From Alphaproteobacteria bacterium (lineage in GTDB: Bacteria > Pseudomonadota > Alphaproteobacteria > Sphingomonadales > Sphingomonadaceae): a DNA stretch of 40,452 nucleotides. This document shows positions 24,173 through 32,167 of this stretch, in pieces. The DNA is taken from contig JAFAZW010000069.1 of assembly GCA_019239415.1 (NCBI GenBank), forward strand, positions 1 through 40,452, in the 5' to 3' direction. Within the stretch, counting starts at the first letter, position 1. Each line of letters begins with the position of its first letter. The position numbers and the translations under genes were made by a program. The notes under the pieces were generated by a model. That model had not been told where the DNA came from. It made no database searches and worked only from the letters and a program-made list of their open reading frames with translations.

Positions 24173-24753
24173 GCGAGCCATATCGTCGCATCGCCGCACG
24201 CCGGGTCCCGCACCCGGTGGTCGACGACGGCGAAGCCGTTCGCCTCCAGCAGGGCGGCATAATCGTCGCTGTCGAGGCTGGCATGGTAGAGGGGCTCGCC
24301 CTGCCACCGGCCGATCGCCTCGCCGCGCTCCCAGCCGCTGGTGAACATCAAGGCGCCTCCCGGCGCCGCATGGGCGGCGAAGCGCGCGAACATCGCCTCC
24401 TGGTCCTGCGCCGGCAGGTGGAAGAAGCTGTGCCAGGCGAGCAGGCCGTCGAAGCGGCGACCGAGATCGAGCGCGCGCATGTCGGCGGCGATCCACTCGT
24501 GCTCGGGGAACCGCGCCGCGGCCATCGCGACGAGCGAGGGCGAAGCATCGACGCCCGTCACCCGCGCGTCTCGCGCGACCAGGTATCGGGCGATCGGCTC
24601 GCCCATCCCGCAGCCGATATCGAGGACGCGCGGGCGCGGCGGCAGCAGCGCGAGGAAGCGTTTGAGCCACGGCCGTTCGAACAGCTCGCGGCCGCGCTGG
24701 CGGTCCCAGGCCGCGGCATTGCCTTCGTAGAGGCCGACGATTTGCTCGTGCAT
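24133..24753 (-). CDS. Class I SAM-dependent methyltransferase
   Basis: 206 residues from the ATG at 24753 ([17 protein letters not shown]), the usual start of this group; longer readings run toward the tRNA gene. The SAM-binding motif I is [11 protein letters not shown], motif II lies around VTGVDASPS, and [11 protein letters not shown] provides the adenine contact. It resembles small-molecule methyltransferases of the UbiE/Trm9 type, with no clear substrate. The stop (TAG at 24135-24133) lies inside thiG, so the two genes overlap tail to tail by 40 bp. Confidence 0.88.
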   Translation of the reverse strand: MHEQIVGLYEGNAAAWDRQRGRELFERPWLKRFLALLPPRPRVLDIGCGMGEPIARYLVARDARVTGVDASPSLVAMAAARFPEHEWIAADMRALDLGRRFDGLLAWHSFFHLPAQDQEAMFARFAAHAAPGGALMFTSGWERGEAIGRWQGEPLYHASLDSDDYAALLEANGFAVVDHRVRDPACGDATIWLAQMRPASGLDGSA

Positions 24754-24833
24754 GCGCCCAATGTGGCAGATGCGCGGGATCGACGGGAGATGTTCCGCAC
24801 CGGGGCGAAGCGCGCTATTGCGGCGGGCGGCGC

Positions 24834-24910
24834 GCGCCCGTAGCTCAGTTGGACAGAGCACGAGCCTTCTAAGCTTGGGGTCGCAGGTTCGAATCCTGCC
24901 GGGCGCGCCA
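24834..24910 (+). tRNA. tRNA-Arg (anticodon UCU)
   Basis: 77 nt with an encoded CCA. Acceptor arm GCGCCCG pairs with CGGGCGC, discriminator G. D-arm GCTC/GAGC, anticodon arm CGAGC/GCTTG (two G-U or A-U pairs) around the loop CTTCTAA with anticodon TCT, and T-arm GCAGG-TTCGAAT-CCTGC. It reads AGA/AGG codons. The gene borders a more accessory region to its right. Confidence 0.96.
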
Positions 24911-24928
24911 GCTATTTCAATGACTTAG

Positions 24929-25264
24929 GTGGATACAGGGGCTCTCCTGCACGGCGGGATCAGCGAGCCGGCCGCGAGCGCGCTCGACCATGTCCTGCTC
25001 GTCGTCCAGATCAACGACTGGTCGCTCCGCACCATCGCCCCGATCGAGATGAAGACGGGGTTCAGCTGGGTGCAGGCCAAGCCCGCCTGCAGCCTCGCTC
25101 GTGTCGCCGCCAGCGGCGGGCCATAGAGATGATCGAAAGCGGTGCGCCGCAGACGCCCTTCCTGCGCTTCGGCGACCCGGGGGCGGATGGAGGCGTTCGT
25201 CGAGGGGACTGATCTGCCCCTCTTCGGCGCGATCGATCAGCGCGTCGTTCCGGCGGCCGGCTGA
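24929..25264 (+). pseudogene. Remnant of a fumarylacetoacetate hydrolase-family gene
   Basis: The first frame (24929-25114) reads HVLLVVQINDWSLR and MKTGFSWVQAKPACSLA, unmistakable FAH-family core. The frame then changes near 25117 to RAIEMIESGAPQTPFLRFGD, the start of the C-terminal segment; about 80 residues between are missing. It changes back at a GGGGG run (25179-25183) to end RMEAFVEGTDLPLFGAIDQR...VVPAAG with a stop at 25262. The N-terminal part is missing too. The remnant starts about 20 nt from the tRNA-Arg gene and converges on uxuB. The internal deletion cannot be a single base error, so this is a dead gene. Confidence 0.85.
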
Positions 25265-26637
25265 CCGCCCTGCACCAGGCGCTCGAGGGAGTTCAGATCC
25301 TCCTCGTCGGCCCACCAATACTGAGCGAAGAGGCCATCGCGGCCGAACAGCGCCCGCGTTATCCCAGCCGTGCCAGCCTGCGCCCATAGTCCCGCGAGCC
25401 GCTCCGCCATCGGATCGTCCACTAAGCCGCACGCGCCGCGCACGAACAGCATCCAGGCGGCCAAAGCGGCAAGGATTGCCGGGCAACGGCGGCCGGCCTG
25501 CCGGCTCTCCTCCAGCGTCGCGAGCCAGCGCTGGGGGATCTTCTGCGAGCCGTCCATGGCGATCTGGCGCAGCCGATGCGCGAGCGCGGCGTTCGCGAAG
25601 CGGTCGAGGAGGCGCTGCGCGTAGTCCGCGACCGCGAAGCCCTTCGGCAGTGTCGCGCCGGCTTCCTCCACCATCAACCGCGTGACGAGCGGCCGGATTG
25701 CCGGGTCGGCGATGGCCTGGTGCACGAATTCATGACCGGAGCGGAGGCCAAGGTAAGCGAGCGCGGAGTGGGCGCCGTTCAGCATCCTGAGCTTCGCGAC
25801 CTCATAGACGGATACATCCTCGACGAACGTCGCGCCGACCGCCTCCCAGCGCGGACGCCGGCCGGCGAAGCGATCCTCGATCACCCACTGCGAGAAGGGC
25901 TCGGTCACCACCGCCGCCTCGTCGCGAAGGCCGAGCCTGGCCTCGATGGCGGCGAGATCCTCGGCTGTCGTGGCCGGCACGATCCGGTCGACCATCATCG
26001 AGGGAGTAGCGCACTCGGCTTCGAACCAGGCAAGGAGCGCCGGATCGGCTTCGGCAAGAAAGCCTCCGAGCCAGCCCCTCAGCTTTGCGCCGTTGCCGCT
26101 CAGGTTGTCACAGCTGAGCAGAGTGAGGCCCGGCAAGCCGGCGGCCCGCCGGCGCGCAAGCCCGTGGCGCAGGAACCCATAGATCGACGAAGGCGATCCC
26201 TCTCCGCCGCGATCGGCTAGCGCAGCGGGCGCATCCGGGACGTAGCCCTTCTCGGTGATCGTGAAGCTGACGATCGACGTGGCGGGGGCGGCGATGAGGC
26301 GGATTACCGCCTCGGGGTCGTGAGGCGCGACGAGCAGGTCCCGCACCGCGCCGATCAGCCGCCCCCTCTCCCCGTCAGCTCCGCGCTCGGTAACGGTATA
26401 GAGACCGTCCTGCGGCGCCATCGCATCGCGAACGGCGGGAGAGCGCAGCGACAGGCCTGCGATGGCCCAGTCGCGATCGCCCGCGCCCATCGCTCCGTCC
26501 GTGTAAACCGCCTGATGCGCCCGGTGGAACGCGCCGATGCCGAAGTGGACGATACCGATCGTCTGCGCGTCGCGATCATAAGCGGGCCGGGACACACCGC
26601 CCGGGAGCCGCTCCGCAGTGGCGGCGGACAGTCTCAC
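25237..26637 (-). CDS. uxuB: Fructuronate reductase / mannitol dehydrogenase-family oxidoreductase
   Basis: 466 residues. Polyol-specific long-chain dehydrogenase/reductase: the Rossmann start GIVHFGIGAFHRAHQAVY, the middle segment LTLLSCDNLSGNGAKL, and the catalytic KLRMLNGAHSALAYLG (Lys...Asn...His). It probably reduces fructuronate to mannonate with NADH; tagaturonate is the alternative substrate in this family. It begins at a GTG (26637) that overlaps the uxaC stop as GTGA, so the two are coupled. Its 3' end overlaps the FAH remnant on the other strand by 28 bp. Confidence 0.92.
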   Translation of the reverse strand: MRLSAATAERLPGGVSRPAYDRDAQTIGIVHFGIGAFHRAHQAVYTDGAMGAGDRDWAIAGLSLRSPAVRDAMAPQDGLYTVTERGADGERGRLIGAVRDLLVAPHDPEAVIRLIAAPATSIVSFTITEKGYVPDAPAALADRGGEGSPSSIYGFLRHGLARRRAAGLPGLTLLSCDNLSGNGAKLRGWLGGFLAEADPALLAWFEAECATPSMMVDRIVPATTAEDLAAIEARLGLRDEAAVVTEPFSQWVIEDRFAGRRPRWEAVGATFVEDVSVYEVAKLRMLNGAHSALAYLGLRSGHEFVHQAIADPAIRPLVTRLMVEEAGATLPKGFAVADYAQRLLDRFANAALAHRLRQIAMDGSQKIPQRWLATLEESRQAGRRCPAILAALAAWMLFVRGACGLVDDPMAERLAGLWAQAGTAGITRALFGRDGLFAQYWWADEEDLNSLERLVQGGQPAAGTTR

Positions 26638-28046
26638 AGCCGGTAAGCCCGCCGCACCAACCCCGAGGTAAGCTCGTTCGCCAGCTCGGCGGCTTCCCAG
26701 TCGAGCAGGCGCCCCTCGGCGACCAAGCGCGCGAGGAAGGCGCAGTCGACCCGGCGGGCGACGTCGTGGCGGGCCGGGATCGAGAGGAAGGCGCGGGTGT
26801 CGTCGTTGAAGCCGACACTGTTGTAGAAGCCCGCCGTCTCGGTCGTCATCTCGCGGAAGCGGCGCATGCCTTCCGGGCTGTCGTGGAACCACCAGGCAGG
26901 GCCCAGCTTCAAACACGGATAATGGCCGGCAAGCGGCGCGAGCTCGCGCGCATAGGCGCTCTCGTCGAGGGTGAAGAGGATGATCGAAACGTCGGCCTCG
27001 TTGCCGAAGCGGTCGAGCAGCGGCTTCAGCGCCTGGACGTAATCGGTGCGTGTCGGGATGTCGGCGCCCTTGTCGCGGCCGTGGCTCGCGAACAGGGCGC
27101 GGTTGTGGTTGCGGAAGGAGCCGGGGTGGATCTGCATCACCATCCCGTCCTCGAGGCTCATCGCCGCCATTTCCGTCAGCATGTGGGCGCGGAACAGCTC
27201 GGCATCCTCCGGCGAATGGTCGCCGCCGATGATGCGGGCGAACAGCGTCTCGGCCTCGCTCGGGGAGAGGTCTGCGGTCCGCGCGGTCGGGTGTCCGTGG
27301 TCGGTGGCGGTGGCGCCCATCGCACGAAAGTCCGCGCGCCGCTTGCGATGGGCGGCGAGATAGCCGCGCCAGCTCAGCACGTCCTCGCCGCTTAGCGCCC
27401 CGAACCGCTCCAGCGCGCCCCGGAACTGCTCGTGCTCGGCGTCGATCACCGGGTCGGGCCGGTAGGTGGTGACCACGCGTCCTTGCCAGCCCGAAGCGCG
27501 GATGGCGGCGTGGTGGACCAGCTCCTCCTGCGGCCCCTCGGTGGTGGCGAGGAGCGCGATGTCGAAGCGGTCGAACAAGGCGCGCGGACGGAATGCCGGG
27601 TTCGCCAGCGCCTCGCCGATCCGGTCGAAATAGAAGTCGGCCGTCGACGGCTCGAGCGCCACGTCGAAGCCGAACACCTCGGCGAAGACATGGTCGAGCC
27701 ACAGGCGCGAAGGCGTGCCGCGGAAGAGATAATAGTGGGCGGCGAACAGCCGCCAGGCCTCGCGCGGGTCGGCAGACGACGGGCCGGCGCGGCTGGGCAC
27801 GCCGAGCCGCTCCAGCGGCACGCCCTGCGAATAGAGCATGCGGTAGAGATAATGGTCGGGCGCCAGCAGCAGCTCGGTGGCGTTGGACCAGGGCGCGTCG
27901 GTCGCGAACCAGGCGGGGTCGGTATGGCCGTGCGGACTGACGATCGGCAGCCCCCGCACCTCGGCGTAGAGACTGCGCGCGACCGCGCGGGTCGTGGCAT
28001 CGGCGGGAAACAGCCGGTCCGGATCGAGCTTCAGGGGCGTCGGCAT
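26634..28046 (-). CDS. uxaC: Glucuronate (uronate) isomerase
   Basis: 470 residues, the family length. Isomerises glucuronate to fructuronate and galacturonate to tagaturonate. An amidohydrolase-superfamily TIM barrel with LPIVSPHGHTDPAWFAT at the N-terminus (metal histidines), the ATDHGHPT segment, and HPGSFRNHNRALFASHGRDKG followed by FSIILF-type and PAWWFHDSPEGMRRFRE segments. It lies 8 nt after the regulator gene and overlaps uxuB. A symmetrical regulon with manD across the divergent promoter is likely. Confidence 0.96.
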   Translation of the reverse strand: MPTPLKLDPDRLFPADATTRAVARSLYAEVRGLPIVSPHGHTDPAWFATDAPWSNATELLLAPDHYLYRMLYSQGVPLERLGVPSRAGPSSADPREAWRLFAAHYYLFRGTPSRLWLDHVFAEVFGFDVALEPSTADFYFDRIGEALANPAFRPRALFDRFDIALLATTEGPQEELVHHAAIRASGWQGRVVTTYRPDPVIDAEHEQFRGALERFGALSGEDVLSWRGYLAAHRKRRADFRAMGATATDHGHPTARTADLSPSEAETLFARIIGGDHSPEDAELFRAHMLTEMAAMSLEDGMVMQIHPGSFRNHNRALFASHGRDKGADIPTRTDYVQALKPLLDRFGNEADVSIILFTLDESAYARELAPLAGHYPCLKLGPAWWFHDSPEGMRRFREMTTETAGFYNSVGFNDDTRAFLSIPARHDVARRVDCAFLARLVAEGRLLDWEAAELANELTSGLVRRAYRL

Positions 28047-28054
28047 GGTTTCTC

Positions 28055-28855
28055 CTAGAGTCCGCCCGAGCGCCGGGCGCGCTCGCGGTTCGTCGCGACG
28101 CCCTCCCGCGCCCGCGCCACCGCCTCCTCCTCGCTGGCAACGAGGAAATCGTCGAGAACGTGGCTGAGGTGCGAGCGCATCGCCGCGCGTGCGGCGGCCG
28201 GGTCGTGGGCCCGAAGCGCAGCCGCGATCGTCCGATGGTGGTCAACAACGGGACGCATGTCCGCGTCACGGGCGTGGCGATGGAGGAGCGCGCATTCCGG
28301 CGAGCTGGAACGCAGGTCCCAATAATATTCGATCGTCCGCGCGATCAGCGCGTTGCGCGTGGCCGCTGCGATGAGGAGATGGAAGTCGCGGTCGGCGGCG
28401 TCGCTGAAGCTCGGCTGCGCATTCTCCGCAGCGATCCGGTCGACGAGCGCATCGAGCCGGTCGAGCTCCTCGTCGGTGATCTGCGTCGCCGCCAGCGCGG
28501 CCGCCTCGCCTTCGAACAGGAGGCGCGCCTCGGTAAGCTCGAAGCCGGTGACGTTGAAGGCCGGGCTGTCGCCGCTCTGCGGAAGCCGGCGGACATACGC
28601 GCCGGCGCCGAGCCGCACTTCGACGAGGCCCTGGACCTCGAGCGCGATCATCGCCTCCCGCACCACGGGGCGGCTGACGTTGTGCTCCTCGGCGAGGTCC
28701 CGCTCGGCGGGGAGGCGGTCTCCCACCGCATATTTTCCGCGCGCGAGCTCGTCGAACACAAGCCGCGCGATCCGCTGGTACAGCCTGTCGGTCCCGCGCT
28801 CCGGACCGCGGGATCCTCCATTTCCGCCCAGTTGCGTCGCCCTCGCCGTCGCCAT
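28055..28855 (-). CDS. FadR/GntR-family transcriptional regulator of hexuronate genes
   Basis: 266 residues. An N-terminal winged helix ([20 protein letters not shown], then [20 protein letters not shown] with the recognition helix) and a C-terminal all-helical FCD ligand domain containing the metal-binding Asp/His set ([15 protein letters not shown] and [12 protein letters not shown]). UxuR/ExuR belong to the same subfamily and are relieved by hexuronates. The ATG at 28855 gives a normal-length protein. Head of the fadR-uxaC-uxuB transcript, divergent from manD, with a palindrome in between that is a likely operator. Confidence 0.92.
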   Translation of the reverse strand: MATARATQLGGNGGSRGPERGTDRLYQRIARLVFDELARGKYAVGDRLPAERDLAEEHNVSRPVVREAMIALEVQGLVEVRLGAGAYVRRLPQSGDSPAFNVTGFELTEARLLFEGEAAALAATQITDEELDRLDALVDRIAAENAQPSFSDAADRDFHLLIAAATRNALIARTIEYYWDLRSSSPECALLHRHARDADMRPVVDHHRTIAAALRAHDPAAARAAMRSHLSHVLDDFLVASEEEAVARAREGVATNRERARRSGGL

Positions 28856-28871
28856 GCCAGCCTCCTGCACT

Positions 28872-28904
28872 GGCCTTACCAATTCTGTTGAAATTGGCAA
28901 GGCA
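28872..28904. promoter_or_regulatory. Palindromic operator candidate between the regulator gene and manD
   Basis: Left arm GGCCTTACCAATT (28872-28884) and right arm AATTGGCAAGGCA (28892-28904) are reverse complements at 11 of 13 positions, around a 7-nt centre. The core CCAATT-N7-AATTGG is exact. Its place in the 91-bp gap between the divergent regulator and manD genes makes it the best candidate for the regulator's binding site, controlling both sides. Inferred from symmetry and position only. Confidence 0.7.
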
Positions 28905-28946
28905 CGTAGTAAGCTTCCTCCTTCACCCGAACCTATGGGATCCTCC

Positions 28947-30155
28947 ATGAAGATCACCGCCGCGCGCGTCCTTGTCACCTGCCCCGGCCGCAATTTCGTG
29001 ACGCTGAAGATCGAGACCGACCAAGGCGTTTACGGGATCGGCGACGGGACGCTGAACGGCCGCGAACTGGCGGTCGTGTCCTACCTTGAAGACCATGTGG
29101 TCCCGACGCTGATCGGCAAGGATCCGCGAAGGATCGAGGACATCTGGCAATATCTCTATCGGGGGGCTTACTGGCGCCGCGGTCCGGTCACGATGCGGGC
29201 GGTCGCCGCCGTCGACGTCGCCTTGTGGGACATCAAGGCGAAGGTGGCCGGCATGCCGCTTTACCAGCTGCTTGGCGGCAAGAGCCGCGACCGCGTCATG
29301 GTCTATGGTCATGCCAACGGCGCCGACATCGACGAGACCGTCGAGGCGGTGGGCCACTATATCGAGCTCGGCTACAAGGCGATCCGGGCCCAGACGGGCG
29401 TGCCGGGTATCAAGGACGCGTATGGGGTCGGGCGCGGCAAGCTCCACTACGAACCCGCCGACGCCGCCCTGCCGAACGAGACCGGGTGGGATACGCGCAA
29501 GGCGCTGAACTATGTGCCCAAGCTGTTCGAGAAGCTGCGGGCGACCTACGGGTTCGAGCACCATCTGCTCCATGACGGCCACCACCGCTACACGCCGCAG
29601 GAAGCGGCGAACCTCGGCAAGATGCTCGAGCCCTACCAACTCTTCTGGCTGGAGGACGTGACCCCGGCCGAGAACCAGGACGCATTCAAGCTGGTCCGCC
29701 AGCACAGTGTGACGCCGCTCGCCGTGGGCGAGATCTTCAACACGATCTGGGACGCGAAGGACCTCATCCAGAACCAGCTGATCGACTATATCCGCATGAC
29801 GATCGTCGGCTCCGGAGGCCTCACCCACCTGCGGCGCGTGGCCGATTTCGCGAGCCTGTACCAGGTGCGGACCGGCTGCCACGGCGCCACCGACCTGTCG
29901 CCGGTGACGATGGGCACCGCGCTCCATTTCGACAGCTGGGTGCCGAATTTCGGCATCCAGGAATATATGCGTCATACGGAAGAAACCGACGCCGTCTTCC
30001 CGCACGACTATCGCTTCGAGGACGGCCACCTCCATTGCGGCGAGACGCCGGGCCACGGAGTCGACATCGACGAAAGGCTGGCCGCGAAATATCCCTACAA
30101 GCCCGCTTATCTCCCCGTCGCGCGGCTGGAGGACGGGACGATGTGGAACTGGTGA
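28947..30155 (+). CDS. manD: D-mannonate dehydratase, enolase superfamily (ManD)
   Basis: 402 residues. Dehydrates mannonate to 2-keto-3-deoxygluconate. The sequence is very close to what I remember of the characterised Novosphingobium enzyme, and the active-site positions fall at the same numbers: Arg147, Tyr159, metal ligands Asp210, Glu236 and Glu262, with His212 and His312. The C-terminus [11 protein letters not shown] is also conserved. It replaces the unrelated UxuA of enteric bacteria. The ATG at 28947 (MKITAARV) was chosen by family comparison; an in-frame ATG four codons upstream (28935) is the alternative. Confidence 0.97.
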   Translation: MKITAARVLVTCPGRNFVTLKIETDQGVYGIGDGTLNGRELAVVSYLEDHVVPTLIGKDPRRIEDIWQYLYRGAYWRRGPVTMRAVAAVDVALWDIKAKVAGMPLYQLLGGKSRDRVMVYGHANGADIDETVEAVGHYIELGYKAIRAQTGVPGIKDAYGVGRGKLHYEPADAALPNETGWDTRKALNYVPKLFEKLRATYGFEHHLLHDGHHRYTPQEAANLGKMLEPYQLFWLEDVTPAENQDAFKLVRQHSVTPLAVGEIFNTIWDAKDLIQNQLIDYIRMTIVGSGGLTHLRRVADFASLYQVRTGCHGATDLSPVTMGTALHFDSWVPNFGIQEYMRHTEETDAVFPHDYRFEDGHLHCGETPGHGVDIDERLAAKYPYKPAYLPVARLEDGTMWNW

Positions 30156-30345
30156 GCGACCGACGACATCCTCGTCGTCAGCGAAGGCATGGCGGCCCTG
30201 GAGGGCACTGTCCGCGCCCTTCGGCGATGTCACCGTCCGCCCGACCGGCGGCATCACAATCGAGCCGGCTTCCAACCGCCCGCGGCTCGAACACGTCGGC
30301 GGCAAGTCGCGCTTCCCGGGGGCCAGCGCCTGCGGACATGAACGA
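30156..30345 (+). pseudogene. Possible decayed coding stretch after manD
   Basis: From 30162 the frame reads DDILVVSEGMAALEGTVRA and then breaks near 30219; a one-base shift restores FGDVTVRPTGGITIEPASNR and a further RPRLEHVGGKSRFPGASACG before stop codons appear. The codon choice in both pieces looks like the surrounding genes. There is no start codon with a ribosome-binding site. I do not recognise the family. It may be the tail of a lost gene of the hexuronate locus. Confidence 0.35.
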
Positions 30346-30422
30346 AATTTAACCGAAGCGGTCGAATTCCCGTTGCCAAGCCGAAATCGTCCGCGCATCA
30401 TGCCTGCCCGGTCCTGGCGTTT

Positions 30423-30629
30423 CTAGGGCTGGAACAGACACGAGCATCGCCCGTCTTCCGATTGCGAGATCAGTCGGAAGATGTGCCTTAGACGAACGCC
30501 CGCAGCGATCAGCACCGATCTCTGCGGAGGCAGCCACTCGTTCGGCGTGAAGAAGTTACCGTCGCGGTAATCATAGTCCCACTTAGCAGAGACGCTGCGT
30601 GCTACCGTCCGCTTGTCTTGTCCAGGCAA
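30423..30629 (-). CDS. Doubtful small ORF in a low-GC gap
   Basis: A 68-residue reading from a TTG start, with a plausible amino-acid mix (AKWDYDYRDGNFFTPNEWLP, then LRHIFRLISQSEDGR) but no good ribosome-binding site and no recognised domain. The surrounding 30330-30900 is visibly richer in A and T than the rest of the window. It could be a real small gene, a fragment of a lost one, or chance. Confidence 0.25.
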   Translation of the reverse strand: MPGQDKRTVARSVSAKWDYDYRDGNFFTPNEWLPPQRSVLIAAGVRLRHIFRLISQSEDGRCSCLFQP

Positions 30630-30913
30630 TCGTCCGTGGGACTCGGTCTTCCTAAAGTTCGTCGGTGCGCAGCACGGTCCGCCAAAAACGTCTCAACGTT
30701 ATTCGCCAATATCTTCCGTGTTTATCATCGTAAACCGAAATTCGAGAGGTTTGTCTAAATACCGGTCGTCCGGGATGCTGCACGACTCGTCGCCAATTTG
30801 GGCACAAAAGCCGCTAATTTTGTGGAAGCACTAAGTCCCTGCTTGCATTTGGATTTTTCGCTGTCAGCATCCCCCTCGCGGCCGTCCTGGTCGCAATTGG
30901 GAGAGTGAAAATC
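30630..30913. other. Non-coding, lower-GC stretch upstream of the sedolisin gene
   Basis: No reading frame here looks coding on either strand. A and T are clearly more common than in neighbouring genes. It must hold the promoter of the sedolisin gene; a GGGAGAG ribosome-binding site ends at about 30905, just before the ATG at 30914. I see no clear repeat or hairpin in it. Confidence 0.6.
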
Positions 30914-32098
30914 ATGAATCTCAGGAAATGGGGGCTTTCCGCCCTCGCGCTGACGTTTTGCGCGACGACGGGTACCGTGGCCTATGCAAATCAGCCGGTC
31001 GAGCGGAGCGGCAATCACTACCACAAGGTCGCTTGCGACCGCGGCAATGCGCCGGGCACCGCGCGGTGCCATGCCCATGTCGTGACCGATGCGGCCGGCA
31101 ACGAGCTGACCGCCAACGTCAGCCCGAACGTCACGCCGTCGGGTTACGGCCCGAGCGACCTGCGGTCAGCCTACAACATCACCACCAACGGCACGACCAC
31201 GATCGCGATCGTCGACGCCTATGGCTATCCGAATGCGGAAGCGCATCTCGGCGTCTATCGTTCGCAATATGGCCTGCCCGCCTGCACGACGGCGAACGGC
31301 TGCTTCAAGAAGGTCAACCAGAACGGCGTCCAGGGCAGCTATCCCGCGACGAACACCGGCTGGGACCAGGAGCAGGCGCTCGATCTCGACATGGCGAGCG
31401 CGATGTGCCCCGGCTGCAAGATCGTCCTCGTCCAGGCGACGACGGCGAGCTACGCCAACCTCGCCCAGGCGGTCCGCACCGCCGCGGGGATCGCCGGCGT
31501 CACCGTGATCTCGAACAGCTACGGCGGTTCGGAAGCCGGCACGACCAGCTATGAAGCGTCGTACAACCAGCCGGGCAAGGCGGTCACCGTCTCGACCGGC
31601 GACTCGGGCTACGGCGTCCAGTTCCCGGCGTCCTCGCCGCACGTCATCGCGGTGGGCGGCACCAACCTGGTCCGCGCCTCCAACAGCCGCGGCTGGAGCG
31701 AGACGGCGTGGAGCTCCGGCGGCTCGGGCTGCAGCACCGTCTATGCGAAGCCCAGCTTCCAGACCGACGCGCTCTGCACGATGCGTATGGAAGCCGACGT
31801 CTCGGCGGTCGGTGACCCGAACACCGGCGTCGCCGTCTACGGCCCGACCAGCGGCAACCAGGCCGGCTGGATGGTCTTCGGCGGCACCAGCGTCTCGGCG
31901 CCGCTGATCGGCGGCATCTACGGCGTCACCGGCCACACCCCGACCGGGGCGGCGAGCATCTACGCCAACAAGGCGTCGCTCAACGACGTGACCAGCGGCA
32001 CCAACGGCAGCTGCGGCGGCACCTACTTCTGCACCGCGGGTGCGGGGTATGACGGCCCGACCGGCAACGGCACGCCGAACGGCGTCGCGCCCTTCTAA
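30914..32098 (+). CDS. S53 (sedolisin/kumamolisin) family serine-carboxyl peptidase
   Basis: 394 residues from the ATG at 30914 (GGGAGAG upstream; a GTG at 30905 is in frame). Signal peptide of about 26 residues (ending VAYA-N). The catalytic set is visible: Glu153 and Asp157 in DQEQALDLD, oxyanion Asp230 in STGDSGYG, and Ser326 in GGTSVSAP; the C-terminal GYDGPTGNGTPNG is the usual calcium-site region. The catalytic domain starts near YGPSDLRSAYNI (78-89), leaving only about 50 residues after the signal peptide, so the normal propeptide of some 150 or more residues is missing. Secreted peptidase; followed by a terminator and an orphan secretin gene. Confidence 0.93.
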   Translation: MNLRKWGLSALALTFCATTGTVAYANQPVERSGNHYHKVACDRGNAPGTARCHAHVVTDAAGNELTANVSPNVTPSGYGPSDLRSAYNITTNGTTTIAIVDAYGYPNAEAHLGVYRSQYGLPACTTANGCFKKVNQNGVQGSYPATNTGWDQEQALDLDMASAMCPGCKIVLVQATTASYANLAQAVRTAAGIAGVTVISNSYGGSEAGTTSYEASYNQPGKAVTVSTGDSGYGVQFPASSPHVIAVGGTNLVRASNSRGWSETAWSSGGSGCSTVYAKPSFQTDALCTMRMEADVSAVGDPNTGVAVYGPTSGNQAGWMVFGGTSVSAPLIGGIYGVTGHTPTGAASIYANKASLNDVTSGTNGSCGGTYFCTAGAGYDGPTGNGTPNGVAPF

Positions 32099-32113
32099 GG
32101 TCGCGGCATGAGG

Positions 32114-32152
32114 AGGAGCGGGCCCGGCTTGCCGTGGCCCGCTCCTTTCCTT
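32114..32152 (+). terminator. Rho-independent terminator after the sedolisin gene
   Basis: AGGAGCGGGCC (32114-32124) and GGCCCGCTCCT (32136-32146) form a perfect 11-bp stem with an 11-nt loop, followed by TTCCTT. It starts 15 nt after the protease stop. It also covers the earliest possible start (ATG 32108) of the secretin gene, which argues against that start. Confidence 0.85.
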
Positions 32153-32167
32153 AAGCTCAGCAACATC

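Noticed and set aside
25237-28269. A 1010-codon frame that would fuse uxuB to a long N-terminal region
   Set aside because: The extra part is out of frame with uxaC, which is a clear gene on the same strand; uxuB starts at the GTG overlapping the uxaC stop.
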